Source of the DNA: an uncultured Oscillospiraceae bacterium
Lineage (GTDB): Bacteria > Bacillota > Clostridia > Oscillospirales > Ruminococcaceae
DNA: 64,000 nt
Assembly (NCBI GenBank): GCA_934446565.1
Contig: CAKSEO010000006.1
Span: forward strand, 1-64,000
Direction of reading: 5' to 3'
The translations under genes and the position numbers were made by a program. Below the pieces are notes generated by a model. The model did not search any database and was not told the origin of the DNA. It worked only from the letters and a program-made list of their open reading frames with translations. Positions 32,723 to 41,538 of the stretch are shown in pieces. How positions within the stretch are numbered: position 1 is the stretch's first letter; every line of letters starts with the position of its first letter.

Positions 32723-32751
32723 ATTTTATCACAAATCTCTCGAAAAGTAAA
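32723..32751 (-). promoter_or_regulatory. Promoter of the binding protein / kinase unit
   Basis: On the minus strand, -35 TTTACT (32751-32746), 17-bp spacer, -10 TAAAAT (32728-32723). Confidence 0.6.
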
Positions 32752-32784
32752 GGAAAATATGACAGAAAATGCATGCATTGCGCG

Positions 32785-32812
32785 AAAAATCCCCCGTGCG
32801 GCGGCACAGGGG
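32785..32812 (-). terminator. Terminator of the GH130-to-GH26 operon
   Basis: On the minus strand CCCCTGTGC, loop CGCC, GCACGGGG, then GATTTTT. It lies 8 bp after the GH26-like stop codon. Confidence 0.82.
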
Positions 32813-32819
32813 ACCAGAA

Positions 32820-34406
32820 TCATTCCTGAAAGGCGTATTCCTCAAAATCCGGGAGTTCATCCAGCGTGACGCAGATCGCGCTGTTGTAGATGTCGTGCAG
32901 GTTCTGCCAACTCGTGTATTTCTCGGAGAGCTCGCCGGACGTCGTTATCATAATGTTCCCGCTGCCCGCAGAGAACCACGACCACATCGCATTATCGCGG
33001 CGCATGTAATCCGGGGAGGGGAGCCTGTCACAGTTCGTTATTGCGAGCAGTTTCGGAACGTCTGTCATGTTTGCCAGCGCGGAGAATCTTCCGGCAAACG
33101 ACGATGAGCTGTTTTCGTAGAAGCTCTGCCCGATAATATCGCAGTATTCCGCTCCGGGGAAGTAGTCGTCGCTGCTTCCGTTCCAGGCCCAGATGAGATT
33201 GTTCAGCCCGTGGTACTTATCCATGCGCTGGAACATCAGTTTCCATAGCCACTTGTAATTTGCGGCGCTGCCGCTCCACCAGTACATGCTGCTGTCGCCG
33301 TCGGGGATGGGCTGGAATATCACCGGGATATTCTCGCTGCGGAACTGCTTGAGTACCTCCGCAGCCGCGTCGATATCTTTCAGCAGAAGTACGGTTTCCT
33401 CGCTTATCAGCCCGCTTTCCCGGAGAGCGTTCAGTTCCTCGTCGTCAGCCATAGAAACATCGCGGTCAGTAACGGCGTCGCCGAGCACGAAAGTTGACGC
33501 GTCGGCGTAGTAATCGGAGGTGCCCGCCGGAGCGTACCAATGCCAGCTGAACGACACTATTCCGCCGTTTCTGCCCCAATCCAGCGCGGTGCTGACCTCG
33601 CTGTCCGCGTACTCCCTGGTGCTTTCGTACTTTGACGGAGTGCAGAACATCAGGTCGCCGGTGCGTATCGCGGGAGTTCTTCCGGTTTCGCGGGTTATCG
33701 CTGCGATTTCGGCGTTGGAGCCGGGAGTTACCGTCTGACCGGTTATGACGCGCTTTCCGTAGCAATCGGCAAGGAACTTTTTAAGTCCCAGCGCTGACAC
33801 AGAAGCCGTGCTTCCAACGCATGAGTTGGAAACGTAATAGCATGAGCTCTCAGGTATCGAGGAGCTTTCCACCAGGATATAATCCAGCGCCGCACTGCCC
33901 TGTATCACCTCGAATGAAAGGATATCCGGACCTGCGGAAAGATAAACGCTGTCAACTGCGAACATCGTGAATTCCGGCGATTCTGAAGCTGGGATGTAAT
34001 ATGCGCCCACCGTTTCGTTGACGGTCTTGAGCCGTACCACCGCGCCGCTGTAGGAATGCGCCGCGATGGAGATACGGTAGTGCTGGGAGGTGTCCGCGGT
34101 TACGATGTGCTGGAGCTTCATTCCCTCGTCCAGGACGATGTAGCCCTTGCCGTCAAAGTCGCCGTCCGTGCGGACGTTTCCGGTGAACGTTCCGCCCTCA
34201 GCGTTCAGCTTGACGGCAAAATCGCTGCTTTCTATCGGGTACTGTTTGGCGGGTATTTCGTCGTATGCCTCGGCTGTGTCGGTTGTGCCGGGATCTTCCG
34301 CAGTCTGCACGGACGTTTGCGCAGACATGCTGCGGTCGGGTATCTCCGTGCAGCCTGTAAGCAGTGCGGCGGCAGCAGCCAGAGCCGCTATCCTGATGTA
34401 TTTCAT
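32820..34406 (-). CDS. GH26-like lipoprotein with CBM35-like domain, probably inactive
   Basis: Surface lipoprotein of 528 residues: lipobox LLTGC (Cys19), acidic linker, a CBM35-like beta-sandwich (about 50-170), then a GH26 beta-mannanase barrel (about 190-528) with GIVSFSWHWYAP and LNNLIWAWNG. In GH26 enzymes the acid/base Glu sits in RPLHE; here the same place reads QPIPD (365-369). The nucleophile Glu of ALTE-type motifs is replaced by Asn458 (AITNCD). Both changes, by eye alignment, argue for a binding protein rather than a hydrolase. Start ATG 34406 has AGGTG upstream. It is the last gene of the operon headed by mannosylglucose phosphorylase. Confidence 0.8.
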   Translation of the reverse strand: MKYIRIAALAAAAALLTGCTEIPDRSMSAQTSVQTAEDPGTTDTAEAYDEIPAKQYPIESSDFAVKLNAEGGTFTGNVRTDGDFDGKGYIVLDEGMKLQHIVTADTSQHYRISIAAHSYSGAVVRLKTVNETVGAYYIPASESPEFTMFAVDSVYLSAGPDILSFEVIQGSAALDYILVESSSIPESSCYYVSNSCVGSTASVSALGLKKFLADCYGKRVITGQTVTPGSNAEIAAITRETGRTPAIRTGDLMFCTPSKYESTREYADSEVSTALDWGRNGGIVSFSWHWYAPAGTSDYYADASTFVLGDAVTDRDVSMADDEELNALRESGLISEETVLLLKDIDAAAEVLKQFRSENIPVIFQPIPDGDSSMYWWSGSAANYKWLWKLMFQRMDKYHGLNNLIWAWNGSSDDYFPGAEYCDIIGQSFYENSSSSFAGRFSALANMTDVPKLLAITNCDRLPSPDYMRRDNAMWSWFSAGSGNIMITTSGELSEKYTSWQNLHDIYNSAICVTLDELPDFEEYAFQE

Positions 34407-34418
34407 TGGTATCACCTA

Positions 34419-36632
34419 TTACCTGATGATTATTTCGTCGTTGGGGGAGATGGGCTCGCTTATCCGCGCGGTTCTGCCGTTTATCGTGACAGTCTCACAT
34501 TTTGACAGAAGCGCCGTAGGGTCGTCCGCGAATGCCGCGAGGATATCCAGGAATATCGGAGTAACTCCAGGCTGTACCGGGAATGTCACAGATTCGCCGT
34601 TGAACACTATCGGTATCCCGTCGGGAGCCGGAGCTTCCGGAGCTTCGGACACAGCGGGCTCGGAAGTTTCGGAAGATTCGGCAGATTCAGTCGTTTCGGG
34701 CTGGGCGTAGGTTATCACATCGTCTGATGAAAGACGTGTATCCGGGGAAACCTCCGCGCCGTTGAGCAGTGCGTTTTCTTCCGGCAGGTTTTCCGCAGCG
34801 AGGAGCTCGCGGAGAGTCCCGCGCTTGACCTGCGTTATCACTGCACCGTTTTCGATGTCCGCGTCAGCTGTTGCCGGAATGTCGTTCATCAGCAGGTATT
34901 CACCCGCCGGGACGCGCCTGCCGTCCAGAGTGACCTCAACGCAGAACAGCCCGGAAACGTCAAAATAGTCGGAAAGCAGCGCTGCAGCGTCCTCTCCGGG
35001 TTTTGCCGGGACAACGATCACCTCGTCGCCTTTCCGCACCGGAGAATTGAGGGAGCATCCCTTTCCGTTGAGGGATATCTCCGCCGGTACGCTGGACGTG
35101 CCGCGAAGCGTCACGCGCTCGCCGTTGACGGTGAAACTGAGCGTCCTGCCGGACCTTGCCATGAGCTGCTCCGGCTTTATCCCACCCAGGCTGCACAGCT
35201 CGAATACCGTCAGTCTTCGGGTATCCAGGGCGCGTATCTTCCTGCCGTTGAGCGTGATGGTGGTGAAGTCGTACTTCACGCCCTCCGACGCGGTCATCGC
35301 TATACCAAGGGGAGTTGCGTGCTCTGTTCCAATATGTATCGTTTTCGGAGCGGATATGCCGCGTATCATCTCGCGGGTACCTACGGCTACTCTGCTGCGG
35401 TCAAGTCCCAGCCCGTCCGCGACAAGCTCCGGCAGACCCGGCAGCAGGCTTCCTCCGCCTACCAGGAACACCGCCTGGGGAGCTGTTCCGTTAGCGCGGA
35501 TGATCTCGGAGCAGACTGTATTTGCGAGCTCATGAGCCGCTGGGCGGAGCATCCTTGCGATCTCCTCGCGGGTTATCGTGCGGTGGTTGAAAAGAATGTC
35601 GGTGTATTCCGTTTCCGGGTCGGGGCAGGTTTTGATGCGCTCCGCTTCGTTGAAGTCCACAAGGAGCTGCTTCATGAGGGATTCGGTCATTTCGTCTCCG
35701 GCTATCGTTGCCATTCCGTAGGCTACGATACTGCCGTCTTTAGAGGCGGCGACGTCGGAGGTGCCTGCGCCGATATCGCACATCGCAATATTGATGAGCC
35801 GCAGCTCCTTTGGAACTACTGCATTTATCGCAGCTATAGGCTCCAGGGTCAGCCCGGCGGTCTCGAGTCCGGCTTCGTCAACGGCGGCGCAAAGGCTCTC
35901 CACGACATACGCAGGCAGAAACGCCGCTATGACCTCGGTGACGAGCTCGCTGCCACGGTGTCCCTCGGGTTTGGAGACTTTGTAGCCGTCAAGCTCCAGT
36001 GAGATAACGCTGTGGCCAACGCAGTAGAATGAGTTCCCGCCGCTGCCGGTGAATTCCTCCTCTGCGGAGCGTACCGCCTCCAGCTCGGCTGCGCGGATAT
36101 CCTCCGCCGATATCGACTTTAGCTCCGAAACATCGTAGCTGTTCCTGTGGCGGAGCGTTTTGAGCGCGCGTCCAGCCGCCGCAATACACACGCGCTGTAG
36201 TTTTATAGCCTGTCGGCGCTCCAGCGCGGTCTTTACTGACTTCACAACGGCTGCCACTGCGTCGATGTCCTCTATCTGACCATCGGTCATGGAGCGGCTC
36301 TCGTGAGCCTGGGTCTGCATATCTATCAGCCGATAGGAATCCTTGGTCTTTTCCGCCAGCACGCCAACAACGGTGCGTGTTCCTATATCCAGCGCAAAGA
36401 TCACGTCTCCCTGCTGCTTCTTAGTGCGACGGGGAGCAGGCTTCTTCTCTGCTGAGGATTTGTCGGTCTTAGCTGATTTTGCTGATTTTGTTGATTTGCC
36501 GGATTTTGCCGCTGCGGACTTTGAAGCTTTCGGGTTTTTATCCGCTTTTTTGACAGCTGTTTCCGAGCTGACCGAGCTAACTGAGTTTACTGAGCTGACC
36601 TGGCTGACGCCGGAGTTTTTTTCTTCCATCAT
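34419..36632 (-). CDS. Large FtsA-like actin-fold ATPase
   Basis: An actin/Hsp70-fold protein of 737 residues, well beyond the roughly 420 of standard FtsA. A Ser/Lys/Ala-rich basic N-terminus (1-75) precedes phosphate-1 ALDIGTRTVVGVL (about 80), the SHS2-like 1C insert, phosphate-2 CDIGAGTSDVA, and the adenosine motif FLVGGGSLLPGLPEL. The C-terminal 300 residues look like repeated small beta domains with an Ala/Pro/Ser linker. The usual amphipathic membrane-anchor helix of FtsA is not seen at the end. ATG 36629 is an equally good start. It sits between trkA and the GH26-like gene, in one operon; no ftsZ is nearby. Confidence 0.75.
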   Translation of the reverse strand: MMEEKNSGVSQVSSVNSVSSVSSETAVKKADKNPKASKSAAAKSGKSTKSAKSAKTDKSSAEKKPAPRRTKKQQGDVIFALDIGTRTVVGVLAEKTKDSYRLIDMQTQAHESRSMTDGQIEDIDAVAAVVKSVKTALERRQAIKLQRVCIAAAGRALKTLRHRNSYDVSELKSISAEDIRAAELEAVRSAEEEFTGSGGNSFYCVGHSVISLELDGYKVSKPEGHRGSELVTEVIAAFLPAYVVESLCAAVDEAGLETAGLTLEPIAAINAVVPKELRLINIAMCDIGAGTSDVAASKDGSIVAYGMATIAGDEMTESLMKQLLVDFNEAERIKTCPDPETEYTDILFNHRTITREEIARMLRPAAHELANTVCSEIIRANGTAPQAVFLVGGGSLLPGLPELVADGLGLDRSRVAVGTREMIRGISAPKTIHIGTEHATPLGIAMTASEGVKYDFTTITLNGRKIRALDTRRLTVFELCSLGGIKPEQLMARSGRTLSFTVNGERVTLRGTSSVPAEISLNGKGCSLNSPVRKGDEVIVVPAKPGEDAAALLSDYFDVSGLFCVEVTLDGRRVPAGEYLLMNDIPATADADIENGAVITQVKRGTLRELLAAENLPEENALLNGAEVSPDTRLSSDDVITYAQPETTESAESSETSEPAVSEAPEAPAPDGIPIVFNGESVTFPVQPGVTPIFLDILAAFADDPTALLSKCETVTINGRTARISEPISPNDEIIIR

Positions 36633-36647
36633 TATGTCCTTGTGAAT

Positions 36648-37310
36648 TTAGTCCTTAACTTTCAGCGCTTTACGCAGGTCGCGCACGCCGTGTCTCAGCG
36701 TCACGACCAGCAGCACGTCGCCGCCGTGAAGCTTGGTCTGACCGCGCGGGATGAGCGTGTGACCTCCGCGGCTTATGCAGACCACATTGCAGGTCTGCGG
36801 CAGGGAAAGCTCCATCAGGCTCTTTCCGGCAAGCTCGCTGTCCTCCGGGAGGGTTATCTCCTGCACGGAAGCCTCGCCGCCGTCCAGCGGTATCAGCTCC
36901 CTCATTGCGGAGATATCCACCTCGCGCTCGAGGTGTTCTATGATATTGTCGGTGGATGATACCACGGTATCCACTCCGAGCCTGCGCAGTGCGGCTACGT
37001 TATTGGGGTTGTTGACTTTGGCGATGGTCTTTTTCACGCCGAATATCTTTTTCGCAGTCTGGCAGCAGACGAGGTTCACTTCGTCCCTGCCGGTCACGGC
37101 GCAGATAACGTCAGCATTTTCAGCGCCTGCTTCACGCAGCACGTCCTGAGAAGTGCCGTCGCCTGTGCAGATGGAGATGTCGAGCTGATTCGCGATGGCT
37201 CGGCAGAGTTCCCTGTCGCGCTCGATTATCGCGGCGTCGTTTCCCTGTGCGCTTAGCGTCTGGGCAAGGTAGAATCCTACCTTGCCGCCGCCTACGATGA
37301 TTATTTTCAT
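36648..37310 (-). CDS. TrkA/KtrA-type RCK potassium-channel regulator
   Basis: Cytoplasmic regulatory subunit of potassium uptake, 220 residues: an RCK_N Rossmann domain with GGGKVGFYLA at the start and the acidic ribose-binding IIERD, followed by an RCK_C domain (about 135-220; KSLMELSLPQTCNVVCISR). The membrane channel partner (TrkH/KtrB) is not in the window. It lies 30 bp after the Nudix gene and 15 bp before the FtsA-like gene. A second, shorter paralogue is at 42931. Confidence 0.9.
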   Translation of the reverse strand: MKIIIVGGGKVGFYLAQTLSAQGNDAAIIERDRELCRAIANQLDISICTGDGTSQDVLREAGAENADVICAVTGRDEVNLVCCQTAKKIFGVKKTIAKVNNPNNVAALRRLGVDTVVSSTDNIIEHLEREVDISAMRELIPLDGGEASVQEITLPEDSELAGKSLMELSLPQTCNVVCISRGGHTLIPRGQTKLHGGDVLLVVTLRHGVRDLRKALKVKD

Positions 37311-37340
37311 GATTGCTCCTTATGCGGCTCGTTTGCGGTG

Positions 37341-37889
37341 TTATGCCATTCTGGGCGCACCAGCCCTTGCGCTGCGGCGTATCTCGTCGATACACCTGCG
37401 GATATCGTCGCAGCGTATCTCGAGCCAGCGTGCGACTGTGCGGGTGGTCTGACCGTTATCCGCCATGTCGCACAGCCGGTCGTACGTCACCCACTTGGCT
37501 GCGCAGACCTCGGTGGATTGCAGCACCAGCCGGTCGAGCGGGACGTCCTTGTGAACGATGTAGAAATCCCGCAGCATGCTGTCGGTGGTCATTGTCCATT
37601 CCAGGTCTATTTCCGAAGTGAACGCGCGTATTCCGGTTTCCTCAAAGAGCTCCCGGACGGCTGCCTCGCGGCTGGTCTCGCCGCTGATGGCGCAGCCTCC
37701 GCTGCACTCCCACCTGCCGCCGCTGGTCTTTTGCGGCACGCGCTGGGTGAGAAGTATCTCGCCGCGGCTGTTCACCGACATTATCTGTACCACGATGTGG
37801 TATTCTCCGTGGGGGATAGGGGCTCCGCGCTGTATCTTCCTCCCGAGCTTTCGGCGGTCCGCCGTGTACAGGTCGAAGTATTCCGTCAT
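37341..37889 (-). CDS. Nudix hydrolase
   Basis: A 182-residue hydrolase of the nucleoside-diphosphate-X family. The Nudix box is complete: [23 protein letters not shown] (about 66-88). The N-terminal part ([20 protein letters not shown]) resembles isopentenyl-diphosphate isomerase-type Nudix proteins of unknown substrate. Its start overlaps the end of the mannosylglucose phosphorylase gene by 4 bp (ATGA), so the two are translationally coupled. Confidence 0.9.
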   Translation of the reverse strand: MTEYFDLYTADRRKLGRKIQRGAPIPHGEYHIVVQIMSVNSRGEILLTQRVPQKTSGGRWECSGGCAISGETSREAAVRELFEETGIRAFTSEIDLEWTMTTDSMLRDFYIVHKDVPLDRLVLQSTEVCAAKWVTYDRLCDMADNGQTTRTVARWLEIRCDDIRRCIDEIRRSARAGAPRMA

Positions 37890-39073
37890 ATATTGTGCTC
37901 TCCGGAGAGGTTCTTGGAGATGAGCTCGCAGCGCTGTTTTACGCAGTCAGCAGAGCGCAGTGGGTCAGACGGCGTATTGAAAGTGTAGTCCATGAGCTGC
38001 TCGATAGTGGTGGAGGCAACGTGCAGCCTTGTATCGGAGGAAGCGTAGTAGATATAAACGCTGCCATCCTCGCGGACGATGGCGCCATTAGTGAACGCAA
38101 CGTTGGAAACGTCGCCGACGCGCTCCATTCCCTGGGGAGCGATGAACAGTCCGGAGGGGCTTGCGATGAGCTTGGACGGGTCGTTGAGGTCAGTTGCGAA
38201 AACGTAGATAACGTAGCGCAGACCAGCGGCGGTGTTTCTTACGCCGTGGGCGATGTGTATCCAGCCCTTGGGAGTCTTTATGGGAACAGCGCCGGCGCCG
38301 TTCTTTACCTCGGTGATGGTGTGGTAAACTCTCGGGGAGATAACTACCTCGTCAGTGCAGAGAACCGGATTCGTGATGTCCTTGCAGAGCGCAAAGCAAA
38401 CGCCTCCGCCGGAGCCGGTGGAAATGAAGTCGTCCTGCGGGCGGGTGTAGAATGCGTACATTCCGTTGACAAATTCAGGGTGGAGAACTACGTTTCTCTG
38501 CTGCGGGGACTTGGAGATGAGGTTAGGCAGGCGCTCCCAGGTGACGAGGTCCTTTGTGCGGACGATACCAGCCTGCGCGGTGGCAGCGGAGAGGTCGGGG
38601 TTATCCTTATCCTTGCTCTCGGAGCAGAACACGCCGTATATCCAGCCGTCCTCATGCTGGGTCAGGCGCATGTCGTAAACGTTGGTTTCCTCGGGGCAGG
38701 TATCCGGGAGGATAACGGGGTAGTCGCGGAAGCGGAATCCCTCGGTGGGCTTGTCGCTCTCTGCAACGGCGAAGAACGACTTGCGGTCAGCGCCCTCTAC
38801 GCGTGCTACCAGGCAGTACTTTCCGTTGAGGTATACCGCGCCGGAGTTCATTACGGCGTTGACGCCCAGGCGCTCCATGAGGTTGGGGTTATCTTTGTAG
38901 GAAAGGTCGTAGCGCCAGATTATCGGAGCATGCGCCGCTGTGAGCACAGGATTCTGATAGCGGGTATAGATACCGTTGTAGAAATCAGAAGCGGGGTTGG
39001 GACGGCTTAGAAGTTCTTCCTGCTCTCTTACGAGCTTGGAAAGCCTTGCGTCGAACTGTTCTTTTGTCAACAT
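37886..39073 (-). CDS. 4-O-beta-D-mannosyl-D-glucose phosphorylase (GH130)
   Basis: Cytoplasmic phosphorylase of 395 residues that splits mannosyl-beta-1,4-glucose into mannose 1-phosphate and glucose, the last step of the mannan route through epimerised mannobiose. It has the GH130 five-blade propeller features: [19 protein letters not shown] (start of domain), [40 protein letters not shown] and a long conserved middle. The sequence is typical of subgroup GH130_1. Mannosyl-epimerase and transporter genes are not in the window. It is the first gene of a five-gene operon and has a good promoter. Confidence 0.93.
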   Translation of the reverse strand: MLTKEQFDARLSKLVREQEELLSRPNPASDFYNGIYTRYQNPVLTAAHAPIIWRYDLSYKDNPNLMERLGVNAVMNSGAVYLNGKYCLVARVEGADRKSFFAVAESDKPTEGFRFRDYPVILPDTCPEETNVYDMRLTQHEDGWIYGVFCSESKDKDNPDLSAATAQAGIVRTKDLVTWERLPNLISKSPQQRNVVLHPEFVNGMYAFYTRPQDDFISTGSGGGVCFALCKDITNPVLCTDEVVISPRVYHTITEVKNGAGAVPIKTPKGWIHIAHGVRNTAAGLRYVIYVFATDLNDPSKLIASPSGLFIAPQGMERVGDVSNVAFTNGAIVREDGSVYIYYASSDTRLHVASTTIEQLMDYTFNTPSDPLRSADCVKQRCELISKNLSGEHNI

Positions 39074-39135
39074 AAATAATCCTTTCTTCCGGGGTATTTT
39101 TTATTTCCCGGCGAGCAAAATCAATATACACATTC

Positions 39136-39164
39136 ATTATATCATACTTTGAGCGATTTTTCAA
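39136..39164 (-). promoter_or_regulatory. Promoter of the GH130 operon
   Basis: On the minus strand, -35 TTGAAA (39164-39159), 17-bp spacer, -10 TATAAT (39141-39136). Its -35 is 2 bp from the -35 of the divergent secA2 promoter, so one bound regulator could affect both. Confidence 0.82.
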
Positions 39165-39166
39165 GG

Positions 39167-39195
39167 TTGACAGGGAGAAAAAATAGATATATAAT
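39167..39195 (+). promoter_or_regulatory. Promoter of the accessory secA operon
   Basis: -35 TTGACA (39167-39172), 17-bp spacer, -10 TATAAT (39190-39195). Confidence 0.88.
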
Positions 39196-39230
39196 AAAGA
39201 TACATTTCAAAAAGTAAAGGAGCACTCCCT

Positions 39231-41528
39231 TTGGATAATAAGCTTATAGACCAAATAATCTCTCTTGCGGAGAACGGCGGGGCGCGCGGCAACGACATCA
39301 CCGCGATATACTCCCGGGTGTACTGCGCAGTGAAGAAAGCGCTGGACATCACCCCCTATGCGGAGCAGATAGGCGCGGCGCTGGCGCTCACCGGGCACAA
39401 TATGGTACAGATGCAGACCGGCGAGGGCAAGACGCTTTCCGCAGTTTTCGCGGCGTGCTATGAAGCGTTGACCGGCGGTCAGGTTATGGTGCTGACCTTC
39501 AACGACTACCTCGCGCGCCGCGACTACGAATGGATGAAACCCGTCTATGACAGCATGGGCGTTAGCCTGGGCTGTATCACCGCTGATACTCCCCGGACGG
39601 ACCGCCGGCGTATCTACTCGAAGCAGGTGGTATATCTCACCGCAAAGGAAGCCGGCTTCGACTACCTGCGGGATTTCGTATGCTTTGAGCCGTGCGAGAT
39701 GGTATTCCCGCAGAAGCTGAACTTTGCGATAGTTGACGAAGCAGACAGCATCATGATAGACGAAGCGCGTATCCCGCTTGTTATTGCGGGCGACGTTGCC
39801 GCCGAGGACGACGGAAGCACCGCCGAAGTATACGAAAAGGTCGCGGGATTCACCGACGACGACTACGGTATCGACGAGGACAGCCGCAACGTCTATCTCA
39901 CCGACGCGGGCGCCGACAAGGCGGAATCCGTATTCTCCTGCGACATCTACGCCGCTGAAAATACCGGGCTGCTCGCGAAGATATGCGCCTGCCTGAAAGC
40001 GCGGGTAATGCTCGAGGAGGACAAGGACTACATCCTGCGGGACGGCGCTGTGATACTCGTTGATGAATTCACCGGCAGAGCCGCTCCGGGGCGCGTATTC
40101 CCCGGCGACCTCCAGGCGGCGGTGGAGGCAAAGCACGGGCTGAAGCTCACCTCGCGCGGGCGTATCATGGGAAATATCGCGCTGCAGTACTTCCTGCGGC
40201 TTTTCCCGAAGCTTGCCGGAATGACCGGCACGGCTATACAGTCCAAAGAGGAATTCGACACGATATACGGGCTTCCCACCGAGGTCATTCCGACCAGGCT
40301 CCCGTGCAGGCGTATCGACCACCCGCTGGAAATGTACTTCGACCAGACGGAAAAGCGCAGGGCAGTCATCGCAGCTGTCCGGGAGGCTCACGAAATATCC
40401 CGCCCTGTCCTGGTCGGAACTGAAAGCATAGGCGAATCCGAGGAGCTTGCGGAGGAGCTTCGCAGGCTGGGGATAGAATGCGCTGTACTCAACGCCAAGA
40501 ACGACGAGGCAGAGGCTGATATTATCTCCCGCGCCGGAGAGCCGGGAGCAGTCACCATCTCCACCAATATGGCGGGGCGCGGCGTAGATATCAAGCTGGG
40601 CGGTTCTGACTGCCACGCGAAAGTGGAGGTCGAAAAGGCGGGCGGACTGCTCGTCCTCGCAACGGCAATGCGGGAATCCTCGAGAATAACTCAGCAGCTA
40701 CGGGGACGCGCCGGACGTCAGGGCGATGTCGGCGAGAGCCGGTTCTTCACCGCGCTCGACGACGAGATAATGACCCGCAACGACCTGCGCTCGCTGGTTT
40801 CCGGGCGGCATTACCCCACCGAAAGGGTGAGCGGCGCGATCGGGGATAAGGCGCTGTTAAAGGAAGCGGAGCGCATTCAGCGCATTTCCGAGGGAAACAC
40901 GTTCGATGAACGCGTGAAACTCATGAAATACACGCTGATAGGCGAAAAGCACCGCGCAATGACCTTTGAAAAGCGCACCGCGCTGCTTGACGGAAGCTAT
41001 TCCAGCGACCTCTGGCAGAAGCACGCTCCCGACCTCTGGGATAAGGCAGTGGAGAAATTCAGCGATGAGGGAACTGAGGCGCTCCAGCAAAAGCAGAACA
41101 TCGTCCTTGCTGCTCTGCTGAACGAATTCTGGTGCGACTACCTCGACTACACCGCCTACCTCCGGGAGGGTATACACCTCACTCAGATAGCCGGACGTAA
41201 TCCGGCGGAGGAGTACAACATCGCCTGCGAGGAATATTACCAGGGCGCGGCTGAGAGCCTTCCCGACCGTATGGCGGAAAAGCTGGAAGCGCTGCTGGAA
41301 TGCGATATCCTGGAGGATTATCAGCCGCTGATGCCCAGCCGCACCTACACCTACCTGCTCAACGACTCCGGCGAGGAATTCAAGCGCAAGCCGCTGTTGC
41401 TCAGCGTTTTCACCGACAACGAGGAAATTGCCGACGGAAAGCCTAAATCAAAGCCGGAGCCGCCCGCCGATAACCAGGAAAAGCCGCAGAAGAAAGGTTT
41501 CTTCTCAAAGCTTTTCGGAAAGAAGTAA
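39231..41528 (+). CDS. secA2: Accessory Sec translocase ATPase, SecA2-like
   Basis: DEAD-type preprotein translocase motor, 765 residues, shorter than housekeeping SecA. Motifs QMQTGEGKTL, VDEADSIMIDEARIPL, LAGMTGTA, TNMAGRGVDIKLGG and QLRGRAGRQGD are intact. The usual C-terminal zinc-binding SEC-C domain is absent; a Pro/Lys linker and basic tail KKGFFSKLFGKK take its place. Start is TTG 39231 with AAAGGAG upstream. No SecY2 or Asp proteins are near, so it is an orphan accessory SecA, or a variant working with the main SecYEG. mnmE follows after 10 bp. Confidence 0.88.
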   Translation: MDNKLIDQIISLAENGGARGNDITAIYSRVYCAVKKALDITPYAEQIGAALALTGHNMVQMQTGEGKTLSAVFAACYEALTGGQVMVLTFNDYLARRDYEWMKPVYDSMGVSLGCITADTPRTDRRRIYSKQVVYLTAKEAGFDYLRDFVCFEPCEMVFPQKLNFAIVDEADSIMIDEARIPLVIAGDVAAEDDGSTAEVYEKVAGFTDDDYGIDEDSRNVYLTDAGADKAESVFSCDIYAAENTGLLAKICACLKARVMLEEDKDYILRDGAVILVDEFTGRAAPGRVFPGDLQAAVEAKHGLKLTSRGRIMGNIALQYFLRLFPKLAGMTGTAIQSKEEFDTIYGLPTEVIPTRLPCRRIDHPLEMYFDQTEKRRAVIAAVREAHEISRPVLVGTESIGESEELAEELRRLGIECAVLNAKNDEAEADIISRAGEPGAVTISTNMAGRGVDIKLGGSDCHAKVEVEKAGGLLVLATAMRESSRITQQLRGRAGRQGDVGESRFFTALDDEIMTRNDLRSLVSGRHYPTERVSGAIGDKALLKEAERIQRISEGNTFDERVKLMKYTLIGEKHRAMTFEKRTALLDGSYSSDLWQKHAPDLWDKAVEKFSDEGTEALQQKQNIVLAALLNEFWCDYLDYTAYLREGIHLTQIAGRNPAEEYNIACEEYYQGAAESLPDRMAEKLEALLECDILEDYQPLMPSRTYTYLLNDSGEEFKRKPLLLSVFTDNEEIADGKPKSKPEPPADNQEKPQKKGFFSKLFGKK

Positions 41529-41538
41529 CAAATAGAGA

